64,000 bases of DNA from the NCBI GenBank assembly GCA_947044405.1, contig CAMRHE010000461.1, forward strand, positions 434,001 through 498,000. Direction: 5' to 3'. The stretch is from Leptodactylus fallax (lineage: Eukaryota > Chordata > Amphibia > Anura > Leptodactylidae). The notes under the pieces are model-generated. The model did not search any database and had not been told where the DNA came from. It saw nothing but the letters and a program-made list of their open reading frames with translations. Positions within the stretch are counted from its first letter, which is position 1; every line of letters starts with the position of its first letter. A program made the position numbers and the translations under genes. Below are positions 22,610 to 36,334 of this stretch, piece by piece.

Positions 22610-24905
22610 ATAAATCAGAGGTGAGCCTTCTTTCTAAAGGATTATCTTTCTGTCCAACACAAAAATCCAATGAAGTGGATCTTTTTGTCGATTTAAATAA
22701 ATACATTCGAAAATTAACACTGAAACGACATTTTAATATAATAAACAATAAGTCTGGTTCTAATGACCTTGCGGCAGGACCACGTAAGCTTATACCAAAG
22801 AATTTTATAGATAGTACTACCTGTAGAGATACTATTATACCCCCTCCTATAGACACTGGCCTTCGACCTAAGTCCATTTTTTACCCTATATATCATAGAG
22901 GGAGTAATTTAGAAGCCTTCTATTCTCTGGTGGCAGAAGACCTAAGGCATTTGACGCCTGACCCATTTCCAAAGAAGAGTAATTTAAATAAAAATGAAAG
23001 ATTAGCACTCAGATCCCTTATGGATAATGATGAGATAATTATCAGGAATGCAGACAAAGGAGGAGGGGTAGTAATACAGGACCGTAGTTCCTATATGCAT
23101 GAAGCAATACGCATCCTTTCTGATACTAATTATTATGAATTAGTATCTAAAGATCCATCTATTGAACATCATATTGAATATCATGAACTGATACAGGAGG
23201 CTTTTACCAATGGTACTATAACAGAACATGAAAGAGCCTTCCTTACTATTAATAATTCCTCCCTAGCAATTTTTTACCATTTACCCAAAATACACAAGAA
23301 CAATACTAATCCCCCTGGTAGACCGATTATATCTGGCCTCAATTCACTCACTAGAAATCTTTCTCAATATATTGATACACTTCTCCAGAAATATGTGAAA
23401 GATTTACCATCGTACATCAAGGATTCCGCTGATTTGATTACTAACATATTACCAATAGAATGGAAAGACACCTACAGGTGGGCTACATTAGATGTTAGCT
23501 CCCTTTATAGTAACATCCAGCATGAACAAGGTTTGACAGCAGTAGACGCCTTATTGGAAAGGGATCCTCTTCTTCCGACAGTTCAGAAAAACTTTATATT
23601 GAAGGGTATTGATTTTATATTAAAACACAATTTTTTTACTTTTGATTCTAGAATATATAAGCAAACAAAAGGTACAGCTATGGGCACTAGATTTGAGCCC
23701 AGCTATGCCAATATATTTATGGGCAATTTTGAGAAAAATTACATCTACAATACACATTCGTGGGCCCAGAACATCGTGAATTATAAGCGTTATATTGATG
23801 ATTTACTATTCATCTGGGATGGTGACGAGATTTCATTTGTTGAATTTACTAAATACCTTAACAACAATATTTTTGGGATTGAATTATCAGGGAAGTCCTC
23901 ACCTGATACCATTGAGTACCTAGACCTCCTTCTTGTAGGAAGGAACAAACAGGTATATACTAAAACTTTTTTTAAGTCCGTAGATTGTAATAGTTTACTC
24001 GATTACAAAAGTTCACATTATATTAAATGGAAGAACAACATCCCATACGGACAATTCAGAAGGATCACAAATGCACAAATGATTTAGACTACACTACACA
24101 AAGTCAAGTTCTAATTGGGAGATTCAAAGAAAAAAACTACCCTAAGAATATCATTCTGGATGCCCAAAAAAAAGCGGGTAAACTGACACAGGGTGATTGT
24201 CTGAAACCCAGTAATATCACAAAGAACAACACCTATCAATTTAACTTTATCACTTCTTATAGCTCCTCCAATAGGTACATTAGGGACACTCTGAACAAAC
24301 ACTGGCCAATTTTGTTAAATGATCCTTTTCTAAAGAAATTCTTACCTCAAGTTCCAGCAATCACCTACAGGCGGGCTAAAACCCTGAAAAACTATATAGC
24401 CCCTAGTAGATTAAAACCCATCCGAAAACAAGCTTCGGGACTGATGGAAAATGCATTGAATGGTAGCTTCAAGTGTGGACATTCTAAATGCAAATGCTGT
24501 CAATCAATTATGCATAGATCACAAGAATTTTTCAGCCATTCCACAGGCGAAAAATTTACTATGAAACATTTTTTAACTTGTTCTTCTTCCTTTATAATTT
24601 ATTTATTACAGTGTCCCTGTGGTTTGCAATATATAGGCAGGACAACAATGAGTTTACGGGAGCGAGTCAATAAGCACCGCTCCAACGTCTCTAATGGATA
24701 TATCAAACATAGTGTTTCTAGACACGCTTTAAAATACCATAATTGTAATTTCGAAGGCTTTAAGATAATGCCCATTGATCATATTCCAGCAGGTATATCC
24801 AATCGCTCAGGTGTTCTCAACAAACGTGAGATGTATTGGATTTTTAAGATGGATACCCTTATACCGGCTGGTTTGAATGAGTCTCTTGAAGACATCACTA
24901 AATAA
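22570..24905 (+). pseudogene. PLE-1 reverse transcriptase with zinc-finger and GIY-YIG endonuclease, one frameshift
   Basis: The 22,570-24,075 frame encodes an RT of Penelope type: NADKGGGVVIQDR (N-terminal), YHLPKIHKN and PGRPIISG, ATLDVSSLYSNI (motif A), KGTAMGTRFEPSYANIFMG (motif B) and RYIDDLLFIW (YxDD catalytic motif). At about 24,065 a frameshift moves to the frame of 24,027-24,905. This continues the thumb and linker, then a Cys cluster FKCGHSKCKCC (about 24,470) and the GIY-YIG nuclease LLQCPCGLQYIGRTTMSLRE (about 24,607-24,665). Such enzymes nick DNA and prime cDNA synthesis there. All catalytic motifs look intact, so the copy is fairly young. The frameshift could be real or a sequencing error in an A-rich stretch. 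Confidence 0.87.
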
Positions 24906-25189
24906 CTTTGGTTGTTATATACCCCAATATTGTATTTTATTAAAAAAAAACAAACAAACCTCCGTTTAACACTAGGAGCTTTTTATCATATTTTATTTTT
25001 ATCATATTTTTTTGTTATTGTACACTTTGCAGGCATTATTATTATTAATACTTTATTTTGGGGTGTTTTTACTTTCTATCAGTATTATTTTTTATTCTCA
25101 GCTCTTCATAATGATGGAGTAATCTGTATACCAACTACATTGAATATACCGCTTAATACTACTGTTATCCGTTCAAGCTAGCTATAGGG

Positions 25190-25372
25190 TATTGCGCGTG
25201 CGCGGGTTTAGAAATTTTGCGCATGCGCATCTGGTTCTTTACTGTAGAATGGAGGCCTTGGCGCATGCGCGTGTCGATTTTTTTTTCCGCACGTGCGCAC
25301 TAACATATTCTCGACACGCGCAGGTCGCATCCATCTGTGCGCCTGCGCAATGACTTTTATTGAGCGCGCAAG
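25190..25372. promoter_or_regulatory. CpG-rich cluster of GCGC-N2-GCGC palindromes (NRF1-like sites)
   Basis: Within very AT-rich DNA there are five to six palindromes: GCGCGTGCGCG (about 25,194), TGCGCATGCGCA (25,218-25,229), GCGCATGCGCG (about 25,261), GCACGTGCGCA (about 25,289), TGCGCCTGCGCA (about 25,338) and GAGCGCGC (about 25,362). TGCGCATGCGCA fits the known vertebrate NRF1 consensus exactly. Position in the PLE-1 3' region suggests a promoter serving a downstream or tandem copy, because Penelope elements often occur in partial tandems. That role is inference. Confidence 0.5.
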
Positions 25373-26067
25373 TTTTTTTTCTTCCCTATCTCCACATAGG
25401 TATTTAATGAGCCTCATACCCGCTTCTAGCTATCTCTGTCCTAATCAAGCACCAGTTTGGTGGTAAGTGTATACTAGCTATTTGACCAAAGTTGTTAGGA
25501 TTAATGTATGTTCAATTATTTGCTGACTCCATAGTATACCTTTTATGAGTATTTGAAAACTTTATTCTAAGAGCATATCTTAATGGGAATATGACTCAGG
25601 GGGGGGATGGGGGGGAGATTTAAGAGTGGGTTTATCCATATGGTATTTTGCATATAGTATAGATTTTAATATGCGCAAGGTTTTTTTGAGAATTTTTTGA
25701 GGTTTATATAACCTTAACTAAGAGGATTTGGTATGTTAAAACATATATTTTATATGGATAAGTTATAAGAATACATTTGGACGCATATGGAATTGGATAA
25801 AGTTATATGGATACACCTTTTTTATTAATTTCGATTCTTTTTACTCATGTTGTCTATATATTAACTTACACCTTTTTCTCATTGTCCCTTCATATGTGGT
25901 CTGTATATACAGTATTTACCTTTTGAGCTAATTTTAAAATCTGTTTAATTTAAAGGGTATACCTACCCTAGCGTTTTTCTTCAATCTTTTATACTGTTTT
26001 TATGATTATGATTTGATTGAGCTAAGAGATATATATATGTTTTAGATTTTTAAGGTTGTTTATATTT

Positions 26068-26108
26068 GCACTTGAAAAAGGGGAGTCCTTCCCCGAAACG
26101 CGTTGTGC
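26068..26108 (+). other. Compact GAAACGCG double hairpin near the PLE-1 3' end, possible ribozyme relic
   Basis: The order is GCAC, TTGAAAAA, then hairpin GGGGA-loop-TCCCC, then GAAACGCG, TT and GTGC. The GCAC/GTGC pair closes an outer stem. Penelope elements are known to carry hammerhead ribozymes (CUGAUGA, stem II, GAAA). Here the GAAAC box and a stem are present, but the CUGAUGA box is replaced by CUUGAAAA, so activity is unlikely. Confidence 0.35.
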
Positions 26109-26236
26109 CTTCTGTACCCTAATAAAGAGACCTTCATTCAGAAAAGTGACCTAAGATCTTCCTTTACAAGAGCGCAAAAAAAGTCCATATCTTGGGGAAC
26201 ACACCCCCCCCCCCTTCTTTATTTCAAAAATATTTA

Positions 26237-27869
<1,633 letters not shown>

Positions 27870-27871
27870 TA

Positions 27872-28654
27872 TAGTCAGTATATGGATAAGCCACTATTTG
27901 TTGATTTGATGTGTGGCATCATTACATGTTTTAATTGTTTGGTGTGTCTTTTAAATGATTTGTGCATCAAGCTAAGGTATAAGAAATGACAAGATGGACA
28001 GGATCTACCAGAATATTTCTAATGCATTTAAATGATTCAACATGTTGATGAGGTAGAGGGCATCTGCTAGAACTACATTTTATGGAATTTCTAACTGCTG
28101 TAAGTATTGGGGATAATCCTTTTAAGTAACAATTCATAAAACACGCAAGGGTGATATGCCATACAAGAAAAAGATCATGTTTAGAAATTAATGAATTCTT
28201 TAAAAGGAGTCTTTCATCAGTAAAATGGTTATAAAACTAATCACGGTTTTTAGAGGTATTTCTGCAGTTTACAAATATGCCTCTGTTATTCAGCATTGGA
28301 GCCCCAATTTCATGTAAATCAACATTTTATTAATATGTTAATGAGAAGTCTTGAACTGAGACTGAAGTTAAGTAAAACTAAGGCAATGAATAAGGAAAAT
28401 TCAACCTCGACAGGGTATTGTAATTAGGCTTATAATCCAATTACTGCTGATAGACTCCCTTTAAATGTTTTTAAACATAAAATAAGTACTTTGTGTCCTC
28501 AAGTGTAAGAGTTACAGGAGAAAAATAGTCCTCTTTGAATATCATGCATAGCTCTGATAGATGCCTAATCTGTCTATTCCCTCTCGAATACCCTTTTTTT
28601 TAGCCCCATCCCACCCCAGGCATTTTTAGATTTTTGTTTTTGACTTCCTGCTTT
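27872..28654. other. Spacer, nothing recognised
   Basis: AT-rich sequence without terminal repeats, tails or protein similarity that I can see. Confidence 0.4.
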
Positions 28655-29290
28655 CCAACAGCCATAACTATTTATTTTCCTGTTTTTGCTTCATTTTGGT
28701 ACTATGTAATTTTCTGCACAATGTACTGGGAAGCTGGAAAAAAATTCTGAACTGGGTGTAATTGGAGAAAAACTGCATTTGTGCGACTTTCTTATGGGCT
28801 TCATTTTTACAGTGTTCATTGTGCAGCCAAAAAGACATGTCATTTGTATTCTATGGGTCGGTACAATTCCAGGTATACACCAGTAATATATTTTTATTTA
28901 TGTTTTAACCCCGATCTCTTTTTATTTTTTTTTATAGGAGGTAAAATGGCAAAATAATCGCAATTTCGACATTTTTATCTTCTTACCCACTAAGGGCATT
29001 TTTTGGACATGGGGAAGCATAGTTCGTTTATGTTTATTTTTGTTTATTTAACTTTATTTGAGATCTAGCGAAGGGGGGGGTGAATTTTTATATTTTTTCA
29101 TTTCACTTTTTTATTTAACTGCGATCTATTATATACGGGTATTACCACTGGGTCTCTACTGTATAATATAGTGAACAACTGGGGGCTATGGTGGCTGCTC
29201 AGCTCCAGAGCAACCACCCACCCATCACTATAACCCGTATTATCTGTACTATTACAGCGGATATCAGAAAAGGGTTAAAAACTAAAGTGT
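28655..29290 (+). repeat. Dispersed repeat family (copy 1), related to 57,180-57,800
   Basis: The block CACAATGTACTGGGAAG..GGAAAAA..TTC, followed by ..GGAGAAAAA.TGCATTT and CATTGTGCAGCCAAAA.GAC, is shared in the same order and orientation with 57,260-57,380. It has no coding. It is probably a non-autonomous DNA element common in the genome; its ends could not be placed. Confidence 0.5.
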
Positions 29291-30309
29291 AAAAAAGGTG
29301 TAACATTTCTTAAATATTTTCATAGAGATTGGAGCTCTATTTTTTCTAATACAGAGCTCCAAATCTTTGTACTTGTTAATTGGTTCAAAATATCCCAAGA
29401 GGAGTGGTACAATATGACCAACTTTGAAAATACATTCTCTAAACCTACTAGGTTTATGTGAGCAATGCAAACATACTTCCTACACTCCTCATAGTGGTTT
29501 CGGCAAGAATTTTTTTGTCTAAAGGGTTTGTGACCCTACATTCACAGGTCAAGGGATAAGTAACATATAACTGAGGGTCAGATTGCTGGGAATCCCAGTG
29601 ATCTGGAGAATAGAAAACAGAAAGCCCCCTGAATCCTAACTGGGCATGAAACATCAGTGTGTGCTTGCACAATCAGCATTCCATTCACTTCTATGGGGTT
29701 GCCGGGACTGCAATCTCCAAAAGCCTCAAAGAAGTAAATTGAGTGCCAATCAGTTGTAATATGTTAAAAGAATAGTGCTTTATTTGTTGTGCAGCCAGGG
29801 CCGGCGTTAGGGGGGGCAAACTGGGCAATTGCCCAGGGCCCCATCCCCAAAGGGGCCCCCGGGATCCGGAACCTGATGACTCCGGATCCCGGAGTCAGGC
29901 CCGGCCAAATCAATAACAGAAAGGGACCGCAGGGACCCTTTCCGAGGTGAGTAAAAATAACAAACATTTTTACTCACCTATCCTTGGCATCCGACGTCAT
30001 CTTCTGGCGTTCCGGACATCACCGCTGAGGCCAGGCCTCAGCCTTAGCTATCACGTGGGGCGTGCTGACAGCCTGTCTCACGTAATCGCTGAGGCTCAAT
30101 CACAGGCCTCAGCGGTGACGTCCACAACGCGTGACGTCAGCCGCAGAGAAGAGGAAGCCAGCGCCGGCGGGGATAACAGAGCAGTGCGAGGAGGCCCAGG
30201 AGAGGTAAGGCAAGGTGAGTATAACTGTTTGTTATTTTCCCTTACCTCCCCCGGGCCTTCGATAATTATACTCTGGGGTCTTAAGAGACCCCAGAATATA
30301 ATATAATAA

Positions 30310-30960
30310 TAGCACTGTAGGGCCCCTGTGGAGCATTATACTGGGGGGCCCCTCTGGATAGCATATTATACTGTGTGGGGCCACTGTGGAGCATTATACT
30401 GGGGAAGGGGCCCTCTGGATAGCATGTTATATTCTGTGGGGCCTCTGTGGAAAATTATAATGTGGGGGGGGGGGCTCTGGAGATAATGTTATATTATGTG
30501 GGGCCTCCTTGGAGCATTATGCTCTCCAGAGGAGCCCCCCAGTATAATGCTCCAAAGTGACCCCACAGAATATAACATGCTCTCCAGAGCCCCCCCACTT
30601 TATAATACTCCATAGAGGCCCCACAGAATATAACATGCTCTCCAGAGGGCCCCCTCCCCAGTATAATGCTCCACAGTGGCCCCACACAGTATAATATGCT
30701 CTCCAGAGCCCCCCCCAGTATAACGCTCCACAGTTTCCCCACACAGTATAATATGCTCTCCAGAGGGGCCTCCCAGTATATTATACTATGCGGGGCAACT
30801 GTGGAGAATTATACTGGGGGGGGCTCTGGAGAGCATATTATACTATTTTGGGCCGCTGTGGAGTATTATACTGGGGAAACCTCTCTGGGCAATATATTAT
30901 ACTGTGTGGAGGCCATTTCTGGAGCATGTTATACTGAATGGGGTCACTATGGAGCATTAT
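30310..30960. repeat. Minisatellite array A with an inverted central block
   Basis: Units of about 55-65 bp are built on GGAGCATTATACTGGGG and GTGGGGCCACTGTGG. Units at 30,310-30,520 and 30,780-30,960 run one way. Those at about 30,525-30,780 run the other way (CCCCAGTATAATGCTCC). The array continues on the other side of L2-B. Confidence 0.75.
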
Positions 30961-33507
30961 TGAACTATTAGCTGTGAGCATGAGACCTTTCTATCTACCA
31001 AGGGAACTATCACATGTCATCGTGATAGCTGCATATGTCCCCCCCTCTGCGAAAGCTGACGCTCCATCATCCACACTGCCCAGTTTCACACAGTATGTAA
31101 CCTGCCACACAAGAGACAACAAAACACTGGACTTGTTCTTTGCCAACGTGAGGGAGGCATATAACTCATCAGCCATACCGCCCCTGGGAAGATCGGATCA
31201 CAACCTAGTACATCTCCGACCTGTGTACAAGCCACTTGTACGTAGAGAACCAGCTGTCACCCGCACAGTGAGGATATGGTCCGAGGAGAGTGATGAGGCT
31301 CTGAGGGATTGTTTTGACACAACCGCATGGGAAGTTTTGCAGGATTCTTATGGAGAAGATATAGAAGGACTCACACACTGTATAACGGACTACATTAATT
31401 TTTGTGTGGACAACACAGTACCCACAAAAGTGGTGAGGTGCTTCTCCAACAACAAACCATGGATTAACTCTGATATAAAAACACTACTTAAGGAGAAAAA
31501 GAAGGCATTCAGGACAAGAGATAAGGAGGGGTTGAGGGAAGTACAAAAGGAGCTGAGGCATCAAATCAGGCAAGGAAAAGTCAGTTATAAGGAAAAAATG
31601 GAAAAGCAAATGGAAAGAAAAGACATAAGGGGGGTCTGGGAGGGGCTTAAGTCAATTTCGGGTCATAAACAGTCTGTCTGCCAGATTGAGGCAGATGTTA
31701 ATTGGCTTAATGAACTAAACCTATTCTTCAACAGATTTGATCACACACCAGCTCCTCCCACCCCAGCATGTCCTTCAGCTCCCCCCACCACAATGACTTC
31801 ACCCCATTCACCCCATGCAGCTACTTCCCAACAGACCAGGAAATCCAGAAATCCGTCTTTATCTGACCACAGTCTGACCTTCACACGGGCCCAGGTGAGG
31901 AAGGAGATGAAAAAGATCAAGGCGAGGAAAGCCGCAGGGCCAGATGACATCAGTGCAAGGCTAATTAAGACTTGTGGGGACCAGCTGTGTGGTATAATTA
32001 CATATATGTATAATATGAGCCTGAGGCAGGAAATAGTCCCTGAACTATGGAAATCTTCTTGTGTGGTACCAGTTCCAAAGAAACCTCACCCTATGGACCT
32101 CAACGACTACAGACCTGTAGCACTGACATCCCACCTGATGAAGATCTTAGAGAGATTGGTTCTCACACATCTTCGCCCTCTAGTGAGCCCCGCTATGGAC
32201 CCTCTCCAGTTTGCTTATCGGCCGGGCATTGGGGTAGATGATGCCATCATCCACCTTCTGCACAGGGCTCTGTCTCACCTTGAGAAACCAGGGAACACGG
32301 TGAAAATAATGTTCTTTGATTTCTCCAGTGCTTTTAACACCATACAGCCCAGGTTACTGAGAGACAAGCTGGGCCTTGCTGGAGTGGACCACCACCTCTC
32401 CAACTGGATTCTAGACTACCTCACAAATCGACCTCAATACGTGAGAGCCCAAGACTGTGTGTCAGGTACCGTGATCTGTAACACGGGGGCACCTCAGGGT
32501 ACGGTTCTCGCCCCTTTCCTCTTCACACTGTACACTGCTGATTTTAGGTGCAACTCATCTAGCTGCTACCTACTGAAGTATTCTGACGACTCTGCAATAG
32601 TAGGCCTCATCACAGATGATGATGACAGGGAGTACAGAGAACTGAACCGGGTTTTTGTGGACTGGTGCCACCGGAACCACCTGAAGATTAACGCGGGGAA
32701 GACCAAGGAGATGGTGGTGGACTTCCGTAAAGGCAGATGCCCTCCTAAACCAGTGGACATCCTGGGGACTGGCATCGAGATTGTGAACACCTATAAGTAC
32801 CTGGGTTTGCTCCTTAATAATAAGCTGGACTGGGCAGATCATATGGAGGCCCTGTACAAGAAGGGCCACAGCAGGCTCTACCTGCTTAGGAAGCTGAGAG
32901 CCTTTGGAATCCGGGGGGCACTTCTTAGGACTTTCTTCAACTCGGTAGTGGCATCAGCCATCTTCTTTGGAGTGGCCTGCTGGGGGAGCAGTATATCAAC
33001 CAGGGACAGAAATAAACTTGACAAGCTAATTAGAAGGGCCAGCTCTGTCCTGGGGAGCCCCCTGGACCCAGTGCAGGTGGTGGGTGACAAAAGGATACTG
33101 TCCGTGGTGAGCTCCATGTGGGAGAAGAAGTCCCATCCCATGCATGAGACTGTGATCGCGCTGGGCAGTACTGTCAGTGACCGACTGCTTCACCCTAGGT
33201 GTGAGAAGGAGCGCTATCGGAAGTCTTTCCTCCCCCACCGCGGTTAGGCTGTACAACCAACACCGACTTAAGCGGAGATCAATACACACAGAGAACTGAA
33301 ATATCTCTCTGCCTATTAAACCGCCCCCCCCCTCCTCTGCTACTTCCTATCTGTCTGTCTGCTATCAATGTAATGCCTCTTACCTTGGAACATTCTTGTA
33401 CATGTTGTATTTGTATTTGTATCTGCTTATCTTATCTTTGCTGCTGTAACACACTGAATTTCCCCATTGTGGGACTATTAAAGGACAATTATTATTATTA
33501 TTATTAT
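30961..33507 (+). mobile_element. L2-like LINE L2-B, 5'-truncated
   Basis: Inserted inside a minisatellite unit (GGAGCATTAT | ATTCTGGGG). The 3' end is the L2 type: CACTGAATTTCCCCATTGTG, then TATTAAAGGACAA and (TTA)n. Matches L2-A throughout. The 5' end is truncated within the endonuclease domain. Confidence 0.9.
30967..33247 (+). pseudogene. L2-B ORF2 remnant: long open frame with RT intact, endonuclease internally deleted
   Basis: The frame is open for about 760 codons. It begins within the endonuclease (RPFYLPRELSHVIVIAAYVPP) and reaches LGRSDHNLVHL. The expected central part with the catalytic GDFN motif is absent: the sequence goes from SAKADA directly to PSSTLPSFTQYV. The RT domain includes ARKAAGPDDISARLIK, NDYRPVALTSHLMKILERL, FFDFSSAFNTIQPRLL (motif A), GAPQGTVLAPFLFTLYTADF (motif B) and KYSDDSAIVG (motif C, both Asp present). 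The C-terminal end differs from L2-A by a small frameshift (LPHRG instead of LPTAVRLYNQH). The RT may fold, but without an endonuclease it cannot retrotranspose on its own. Confidence 0.85.
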
Positions 33508-34380
33508 TCTGGGGGGGCCATCAGCAGAGCATATTATATTGCGTGGCGCCACTGTGGGGCATCATTCGGGGGGGGACTAATGAGCATTATACTAGGGGGC
33601 CCTCTGGGGAGAATATTATATTTCGTGGCGCCACTGTGGAACATTATACTGGGGGGACGCTCTGGGGAGCATAATATATTGCGTGGGACCACTTTGGAGC
33701 AAAATACTGGAGGGGGCACTGTGGAGCATTATACTAGCAGGGGCCCTCTGGGGAGCATATTATACTATGGGCCACTGTGGAGCTTTATACTGGGGGAAGG
33801 GACAGTGTGGGGAGCCTGTTACACTGTGTGGGGCCACTGTGGAGTGTATTATATTGTGTGGGGCTTTTCGGGAGCATATGATACTCTGTGGGGCCATTGA
33901 AGAGCATTATACTGGGGGGGATTGTGGGGAACATATTATACTGTGGGGGACCACTGTGGAGCATTATACTGGGGAAACACCTCTGGGGAGTATATTATAC
34001 TGTGTGGAGGTCATTATGGAGCATGTTAATACTGTGTTAGGCCACTGGAGCATTATACTGGGGGGGCATTGTGGGGTGCATATTATACTGTATGGAGCAT
34101 ATTATATTGTGTGGGGCTGCTGGGGAGCATATTGCACTGTCTGGGGCCACTAAGGGGTAGTATACTGTGTGGGGAACTGTGGAGTATTATACTGTGTGGA
34201 GCCTTACATACCATGTGGGGCCACTATGGGGGGCTCAGGGGAGCATTTTATATTGTGTGGGGTCACTGTGGAGCATTATATACCATGTGGGGAAACTGTG
34301 GAGGGCTCAGGGGAGCATTTTATACTGTGGAGCATTATATACCATGTGGAGCATTATACTGTGGGGGGGGGGGGCTCACA
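33508..34380. repeat. Minisatellite array B (continuation after L2-B)
   Basis: Many units of GGAGCATTATACTGGGG / GTGGGGCCACTGTGG type continue to about 34,380, ending near a G-run at 34,362. Long open frames rich in Gly, Trp, Cys and Tyr across it are products of the repeat and not genes. Confidence 0.8.
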
Positions 34381-34689
34381 ATTCCTGCTGGCAGCCCTGT
34401 GTGCTATATCTGCATCACAGCTCCCTCACTATAATCTTGCACATACGTGTAGTGCTCCATGGCCATGTCATTCCTCATACAGTACTGTGCATGAGCTGGC
34501 CATGAAGTTATTGGGGCCTGCACAGTACTATAGGGGCTGACTATACTGGGAACATACTCAGTAACACCAGATAGTCAGCACATATGTAAGACTTCAGTGA
34601 AGGAGCCGCGGTGTAGGCTATTAGCAGGAAGCTGTTGGGTGGGGCCCCAGAACAAGTTCCTCTGGTGGGCCTAAGGCCCTTCAGTCCGA

Positions 34690-35150
34690 CACTGTATAAC
34701 GGAGAAATATTATATATAAGGGTGGGTTACTATATATATAATTGGGAAACTTAAGTATGAGGGGGCTATTATCAGGGGGAACTATTATTTATAAGATGGC
34801 TATTATTTATAAGGGGGGAACTGTTATATATAAGGCATCCATTATAAGGGGGGGCTATTATTTATAAGAGGGGAACTTTTTATAAGGGGGGTATAATTGT
34901 TAAGTGGGCTTATTTATAAAGAGGGCTATTAGTGATAATGGGGACTATTATTTATAAGGGTAACTATTATTTATGAGGGGGCTATTATTTATGAGGGAGC
35001 AGTATTATTTTTATGGGGTGTCTGTTACTGATAAGGGGGAATATTACTGATACATGGCACTATTTATCATTTATAAGGGAGCTATTACTGATAAAGGTGT
35101 AATATTATTTATACGCAGGGTCAATTATTTATAAGGAGGCGCTATAATAA
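34690..35150. repeat. Degenerate tandem repeat of TATTATTTATAAGGGGG
   Basis: About 20 irregular units of GCTATTATTTATAAGGGGG-like sequence, all within the right part of the hAT element. It is a second, unrelated minisatellite in the same element. Confidence 0.7.
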
Positions 35151-35373
35151 CTGATGACTGGGTGCAAAAATCTATTAAGTGGTACAAAGGTGCTCATTTG
35201 AATTGTGTGTGGTAAAATGGGGCTTGTTATTGCTTTTTTGTTGGCAGAAAGGAGGTGTCATTATATGGGTTGCCACTGGAAGACGATGGTGTTGTTTGCA
35301 TATCAGCATTTGGGGCCCCGCTTTTAATTTTGCCCAGGGCCCCACTTTGTCTAAAACCGGCCCTGTGTGCAGC

Positions 35374-36296
35374 AAAATACTTTCGAGCAGTTTTACTAAT
35401 ACCAGAACTCAAGTTTTATTTTAGCCTTTATTTCATTTCTGGTTGTAGTTTCTATAAAAATGTAACATTAAATACTTCTCTTTTTCCTGATGTTATATAT
35501 AATGTTATATATACAATATTTTTGGAAGCAGTCTCTCTTAGTACTCATATTTTTCTAGTATAGATTTTTGGACACCTTTCAGTATGTTTGAGCAGTACTG
35601 TATTTGATAACCTTTTTTTTCCAGTTTCAAATATTGGATAGAAAGCATAGTCTAAGCATACCAGAAGAATTTTCTACTGTGACCTAGTTACATTAGCAAT
35701 ATAAAGCCCTAAGGAGTAATATACTTTCTGCTTGTATAAAGTGTATATAACTATAAAATTGTAGTTATTAAAAGGGAAAAAAAAAACTGCAACTAAATAA
35801 AGCTCCAAGTGTATGTTAGTCATTCAACTGCTATGTTGCTTTCTACTTTATTAATAGATGATGACGCATGGCAATTATAGCTATTTTCAGACAGTAAGTG
35901 ATGCAGCATACAGTATAAAAACAGCAACCCATACGTACGTCACTCTCTTATCATTGTCGTGTGTTCTATCGTAGATGTTAAAGCAACAAATTACATTTCA
36001 TCTATTATTCTAGATGTATCTACATTTAGTAATGTTGTTTTATGACTGTTCCATTTATAATCATTTTATCTTCTTTTTATCTAAACAAGGAATCATTTTT
36101 GTTTATATCAAAAGACAATATGTAAGTAAGGCAAAAAATATTACAGAACTGTAATATCAACAACATTTAAAGATATATTTTTCTAAAGAAATTGCATCTT
36201 GATAATACATGCTAACTTTAAATTGTAGTAAGAAGCTATATTTTATATACATCACTGTAGCTGTATACTACTTCTTGCAGCATAAGGATTTATAGC
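35374..36296. other. AT-rich spacer, nothing recognised
   Basis: No gene or transposon hallmark seen. Contains short A and T runs only. Confidence 0.4.
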
Positions 36297-36299
36297 AAA

Positions 36300-36334
<35 letters not shown>

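Larger units (their letters stand above)
21530..26150 (+). mobile_element. Penelope-like retroelement PLE-1 (Neptune-like)
   Basis: An upstream coding region, a Penelope-type RT with a C-terminal GIY-YIG endonuclease, and a long 3' region lie in order on the plus strand. The 3' region has a CpG-rich palindrome cluster (25,190-25,372), a GAAACGCG hairpin (about 26,068-26,108) and an AATAAA signal at about 26,121. A decayed relative, PLE-2, lies at 40,085-42,330 on the minus strand. Ends are approximate; I found no terminal repeats or target duplication. Confidence 0.82.
29796..35365. mobile_element. Non-autonomous hAT element with minisatellite interior, split by L2-B
   Basis: The left end is CAGGGCCGGCGTTAG and the right end is the complement CAGGGCCGGTTTTAG, the classic hAT form. 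A perfect 8-bp target duplication TGTGCAGC lies at 29,788-29,795 and 35,366-35,373. The subterminal GGGCCCTGGGCAA-like segment also repeats in inverse. The interior lacks transposase and is mostly GC-biased tandem repeats. L2-B occupies 30,961-33,507, so the element itself is about 3.0 kb. This is one of the best defined elements here. Confidence 0.93.

Noticed and set aside
25208..25417. Minus-strand frame rich in Arg and Ala
   Set aside because: Results from the GCGC palindrome cluster, not coding.
30494..30744. Repetitive minus-strand frames of 75-82 codons
   Set aside because: Same minisatellite in inverted orientation.
33373..34540. Long open frames rich in Gly, Trp, Cys, Tyr on the plus strand
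   Set aside because: They are readings of the GGAGCATTATACTGGGG minisatellite in several frames and not genes.
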